From CAXMST01 sp963700785 (GTDB lineage Bacteria > Actinomycetota > Thermoleophilia > Solirubrobacterales > 70-9): a stretch of DNA of 64,000 nucleotides. Below the pieces are notes generated by a model. That model had not been told where the DNA came from. It saw only the letters and a program-made list of their open reading frames with translations, and did no database searches. The stretch is taken from positions 62,001 through 126,000 of the forward strand of contig CAVOYZ010000005.1 of NCBI GenBank assembly GCA_963700785.1, written 5' to 3'. The number at the start of each line of letters is the position of its first letter. The first letter of the stretch is position 1. This document shows positions 60,739 through 64,000 of the stretch, piece after piece. A program made the translations under genes and the position numbers.

Positions 60739-63132
60739 ATGGACGGAATGGCCAGCGTGGACACCACAGCGACGGCACGCGGGTCGGCGGAGCCGTCCGC
60801 ACGCCAGTCGGGAACCGCATCGCTGGGGCCGCTGGTCGCGCTCAGCACCGTGATCGTGATCGGGTTGCTCCTGATCCTCGCGCCGATCGCCCGTCAGCTG
60901 CTGCCGGTCACTGAGCTTCCGGCGCCGTTCGCCGATCAGCACCAGAACGCCGAGACGCTGATCTTCATCGTCTGCTTCGCGATCCTGCTGCCCGCGTCGG
61001 CGCTCGTCTCCCCGCGGATCGCCGACCGGATCGCCGCCGGCCCCAACCGCGACGGTCTCTCGGCCCTGGTCGCCGCGCTGAGCGGGGGCCTGGCGCTGGC
61101 GCTGCTCCTGACCAAGCTCTCGGAGCGGTTCAGCTGGGGCGGCGGCGAGAAGGTGCTGGTCGCGCTGGCCGTGCTCTGGTGCGCGCTGGCGGGTGCGGCG
61201 CTCTGGCGCGCCGCATTGCCCCGGGCCTGGGGCCTGCTCGGCTCCGCCGCCCCGATCGCCCCCTACCTCTGGGCCGCTACCGGGTTCCTGCTGCTCGGCG
61301 TCGCCCTCGCCTTCACCCGGGTGAACTCGATCTCCCTGGTGGTGCTGGTGATCGGTGCGGCGCTGACCGGCGTGGTGCTCGCTGCCCAGGACCGGGTCCG
61401 GATTCCCGTTCTCGGACGCCGCTTCGGAATCGCAGTCGACAGCGCGGCGATCGTCCTGCTGCTTTTCGCCGTCCCGAATCTGATCGTCTTCGTCACCAAC
61501 GATCCGTCGGCTGCGTTCCAGACCTCGATCATCCAGTTCCACCAGAACTTCTACCTCGGGCCCGCGAACCAGGTTCTCGCCGGAGACGCGATGCTCGTTG
61601 ACACCCTGTCCCAGTACGGGGTCGGCTCGATCTACTTCCTCGCCGGCGTCTTCCAGGTATTCCCGATCGGCAATGGGACGCTCGGCCTCACCGAGGGCCT
61701 GCTCTCGGCGCTGATGTTCATCGGCTCCTACGCGGCGATTCGCATTGCCGGCGTGTCCAGGCTGCTCGCCGGCCTGGCGATGGCCGTGGCCGTCGTCGTG
61801 CTCGTCTATGGGCTCGAGTACCCGCTTGGCGGGCTGCTCCAGCACGGCGCCTTCCGCTTCGGGCTTCCGGTTGGGGTGATAGTCGGCGCGGTCGCGGAGT
61901 CGCGCTGGCCACGAGCCGCAACCCCGGCTCGCGCCCTGCAGCTGATCATCGTTGCGATCGCCTCGGTCTGGGCGCTCGAGGGCTTCCTCTACACGCTGAT
62001 CACGGTTGTGGCGATCATCGCCGTGCGTGTAGTCAGCCTGTCGGCCGAGCAGCGGCGTCGCGAGCTCGTCGGCTGGGCCCTCGGGATCGCCGGCGCCTGT
62101 CTGCTCGCCCACCTGCTGCTCGCCACCGCCACGCTGATCGGCTCCGGTCAGCTGCCCGATTGGGGTTGGTATCTGAACACCCTTCGCGAGTTCCTCTCGG
62201 GCCAGGTCGGCGATCTGACCTACGACTTCTCCCGCTGGTCGTCGGGGCTCGCCCTCGGCGCCGTCTATCTCGCCTCGGCCATTGCGGTGGTGCTGCTGAT
62301 CCGGCGCCGGCCCGAGGTGCTGGCCCGGCAGCGGACGATGCTGATCGGGATCGCCGGGATGACCGCGTTCGGGGTCGCGCTGGAGAGCTACATCGTCAAC
62401 CGCTCCGCTGATCACATCATCCCCTACGTGAGCCTCCCCGCCTTTGCGCTGGCGGCGCTCTGGTTGACGCTGCTGCGGCGGCCCGGCCTCGGCGTACCGC
62501 TCGCCGGACGGCGGACCGCGCTCGGACTCACCCTGCTGGTCTCGAGCCTGCTGGTGGCGGTCGCCGCCTCGTCGGTCGACACCCGCTTCTCTCAGTCCGC
62601 GCTCGGCCTCGCCCGGCCGGGTGGGGCGTCGCTGCCCGACGCGCTCGATCGGCTCTGGGAGCCGCCCGCGCTCCGCCCGATCGCCCCCGAGGGCGAGCGG
62701 TTGCTCGCCACCCACATGCCCGGGGAGCGGCGCAGCATCGTGCTGATGACCCCCGACCCGGGGCTCGAGATCCTGCTGCGCTCGGACCGCGCCAGCGCCG
62801 TGCCGCTCGGCGACCCCTACGAGGACAGCTACGTCCCCGAGGACCACCTCGAGCCCCTCGGTGAGTTCGTCGAGACGCTCGCGCCCGGTGACCGGATGCT
62901 GATCGACGCCCCCGGGCGGGAGGGGTTCGAGCGCTACCGCCTGGACCCGGAGCGGGACCCGTTCGCGGGGTCAGCCTATGGGGTGCCGGCCGCGACCACG
63001 GGCCTGACCACCTTGCAGGAGTGGGTCATGCGCGAGATCGGCAAGCGCTTCGACCTGCGCAGGATCGCCCGCAGCGAGAACGGGCTCGAGGTGGTCGAGT
63101 TGGTTCCGCGTTCGACGCCGCCATCCAGCTGA
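60739..63132 (+). CDS. Large polytopic membrane protein, function unknown
   Basis: A 797-residue protein with about 14 hydrophobic helices from residue 28 to about 610, then a soluble 185-residue C-terminal region (EPPALRPIAPEGERLLATHMP, LAPGDRMLIDAPGREGFERYRLDPERD). Loops contain NDPSAAFQTSIIQFHQNFYLGPANQVLAG and LQHGAFRFGLPVG, which recall GT-C or O-antigen polymerase-like enzymes, but no catalytic motif is certain. Within a surface glycan cluster a role as glycan polymerase, ligase or lipid-sugar transferase is plausible. GGCGCGGAG precedes the ATG; homology-like hydrophobicity starts at residue 27. Confidence 0.8.
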   Translation: MDGMASVDTTATARGSAEPSARQSGTASLGPLVALSTVIVIGLLLILAPIARQLLPVTELPAPFADQHQNAETLIFIVCFAILLPASALVSPRIADRIAAGPNRDGLSALVAALSGGLALALLLTKLSERFSWGGGEKVLVALAVLWCALAGAALWRAALPRAWGLLGSAAPIAPYLWAATGFLLLGVALAFTRVNSISLVVLVIGAALTGVVLAAQDRVRIPVLGRRFGIAVDSAAIVLLLFAVPNLIVFVTNDPSAAFQTSIIQFHQNFYLGPANQVLAGDAMLVDTLSQYGVGSIYFLAGVFQVFPIGNGTLGLTEGLLSALMFIGSYAAIRIAGVSRLLAGLAMAVAVVVLVYGLEYPLGGLLQHGAFRFGLPVGVIVGAVAESRWPRAATPARALQLIIVAIASVWALEGFLYTLITVVAIIAVRVVSLSAEQRRRELVGWALGIAGACLLAHLLLATATLIGSGQLPDWGWYLNTLREFLSGQVGDLTYDFSRWSSGLALGAVYLASAIAVVLLIRRRPEVLARQRTMLIGIAGMTAFGVALESYIVNRSADHIIPYVSLPAFALAALWLTLLRRPGLGVPLAGRRTALGLTLLVSSLLVAVAASSVDTRFSQSALGLARPGGASLPDALDRLWEPPALRPIAPEGERLLATHMPGERRSIVLMTPDPGLEILLRSDRASAVPLGDPYEDSYVPEDHLEPLGEFVETLAPGDRMLIDAPGREGFERYRLDPERDPFAGSAYGVPAATTGLTTLQEWVMREIGKRFDLRRIARSENGLEVVELVPRSTPPSS

Positions 63133-63172
63133 GCCGCCATCAAGCTCCGGCTTGGCCGCATCGAGCGGCTCA
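63130..63172. terminator. Hairpin spanning both stops of convergent genes
   Basis: TGAGCCGC (63130-63137) pairs perfectly with GCGGCTCA (63165-63172); an inner stem CAAGC-TCCG-GCTTG sits in the loop. The outer triplets are the stop codons of the membrane protein and the glycosyltransferase. Confidence 0.5.
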
Positions 63173-63943
63173 GGGCTTGTACTTGCGCGCCGGCAGGATC
63201 CGGGCGCGGTGCAGGATCAGGCGCGCCCCGGCCCAGAGGGTCTTCAGGCCGTAGACGGCTCCCTTCCAGAAGCCGACCGAGGAGGCCTCCTCGAAGTACC
63301 GGCACTTCGCCGGCACCTCCTCGATCTCGAAGCCGAAGTGGGCGGCCTGGTAGAGCAGCTCCGAGTCGAAGCTGAAGTCGAGCGAGTTGCGGAGGAACGG
63401 CACCGTCAGCAGCAGCTCGCGGGAGTAGGCGCGGTATCCGGTGTGCGCCTCGGTCAGCTGCGTGCCCATGATCCGATTCTGGATCGTCGTCAGGAACCGG
63501 TTGGCGACGAACTTCCACCTCGGCATCCCGGCGGCCAGCGCCGCCCCGGGCACCGCCAGACGCGATCCGAGCACCAGGTCGGCCCGCCCCTCGATGATCG
63601 GCGCGACCATCATCGGGATCAGCCCGGGCTCGTACTGCCCGTCCGGATGCAGCATCACGACCACGTCCGCGCCCTGGTGGAGGGCCTGCATGTAGCAGGT
63701 CTTCTGGTTGCCGCCGTAGCCGACCTGGTGGGGGTGCCAGAGGACCTCGATCGGCAGTTGCCGGGCGAGCTCGACGGTGTCGTCGGTCGAGGAGTCGTCG
63801 ACGAGGATGATCTCGGCGACCTGGTCGAGCGGGATCTCGGAGACGGTCTCCCGCAACGTCGCCGCCGCCTGCCGGGCGGGCATCACGACGATCACCTTCG
63901 GTTCCTTCGGTTCGGTTTCCTCGCCCGACCCGGACTCAGGCAT
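63170..63943 (-). CDS. Family 2 glycosyltransferase (dolichol-phosphate mannose synthase-like)
   Basis: A 257-residue GT2 enzyme: VIVVMPARQAAATLRETVSEIP, EIILVDDSSTDDTVELAR (about 49-66), VVVMLHPDGQYEPGLIPMM (acidic metal site, about 98-116), then GSRLAVPGAALAAGMPRWKFVANR and THTGYRAYSR-like TEAHTGYRAYSRELL. Lacks the C-terminal membrane pair. It transfers sugar to a lipid carrier or glycan. The ATG has GGAGG six bases upstream. It overlaps the end of a possible upstream gene. Confidence 0.92.
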   Translation of the reverse strand: MPESGSGEETEPKEPKVIVVMPARQAAATLRETVSEIPLDQVAEIILVDDSSTDDTVELARQLPIEVLWHPHQVGYGGNQKTCYMQALHQGADVVVMLHPDGQYEPGLIPMMVAPIIEGRADLVLGSRLAVPGAALAAGMPRWKFVANRFLTTIQNRIMGTQLTEAHTGYRAYSRELLLTVPFLRNSLDFSFDSELLYQAAHFGFEIEEVPAKCRYFEEASSVGFWKGAVYGLKTLWAGARLILHRARILPARKYKP

Positions 63944-64000
63944 GCCTTGCCTCCACGTAGACGGTTCCGGCGCGTCGCATGATGACCTCAACGATCGCGC
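63936..64000 (-). CDS. Possible 3' end of a further gene, partial
   Basis: From the window edge an open minus frame reads AIVEVIMRRAGTVYVEARHA and ends at 63936, overlapping the start of the glycosyltransferase by eight bases, a spacing common in operons. Too short to name. Confidence 0.3.
   Translation of the reverse strand, partial: AIVEVIMRRAGTVYVEARHA

Overview
The window is GC-rich, densely packed actinobacterial DNA. Gene content (PucR regulator, E2-E1 fused 2-oxoglutarate dehydrogenase, AcrA-type two-domain reductase, carboxylase epsilon-like subunit, AbiEi/DUF559 protein) fits a member of class Thermoleophilia such as Solirubrobacterales; that placement is inference from content only. 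No rRNA, tRNA, CRISPR array, prophage or insertion sequence was recognised, and no gene-free stretch exceeds about 300 bases.

Layout. 1-9.5 kb: a polyamine-type ABC importer (potABCD order A-D-B-C) and a truncated cytochrome P450 on the minus strand, divergent from a class III aminotransferase, a PucR regulator and alanine dehydrogenase; together they look like amine uptake and catabolism with alanine as nitrogen shuttle. 9.5-17.3 kb: lipoprotein, AzlCD amino-acid exporter, SDR, aconitase, quinone reductase and small proteins. 17.3-21.6 kb: one very large 2-oxoglutarate dehydrogenase with two lipoyl domains. 21.6-28.6 kb: photolyase (frameshifted), a fatty acyl-CoA reductase-like fusion, an epimerase and an alkylglycerone-phosphate synthase-like oxidase, a possible ether-lipid set. 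28.6-29.7 kb: an AbiEi/Vsr-like gene flanked by hairpin repeats. 29.7-42.2 kb: acyl-CoA dehydrogenases, citrate synthase, sugar kinase, DEAD-box helicase, HAD and APH-fold proteins. 42.2-50.8 kb: sulfur assimilation (TSUP permease, Cys-free Rrf2 regulator, cysC, sat, APS reductase, sulfite reductase) plus dodecin. 50.9-53.7 kb: acyl-CoA carboxylase beta and a frameshifted epsilon-like subunit separated by an opposite-strand ornithine cyclodeaminase-family gene. 53.8-64 kb: a cell-surface glycan cluster with glycosyltransferases, a sulfotransferase, a Wzm/Wzt exporter, two methyltransferases and a large membrane protein.

Two window-wide patterns matter for a reader. First, at least six genes (photolyase, epimerase, citrate synthase, PHP hydrolase, carboxylase epsilon-like, FkbM methyltransferase) become normal if one base is added or removed, and potA lacks a usable start; this points to residual indel errors in the sequence or, less likely, real decay, so several stop positions are doubtful. 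Second, many genes have a TANNNT hexamer only 6-8 bases before the start codon, which suggests widespread leaderless transcripts.

The most interesting unexplained signal is a family of 13-base GTGMACSSTTCGG repeats forming hairpins at gene ends, concentrated around the AbiEi/Vsr-like gene at 28.6-29.7 kb.
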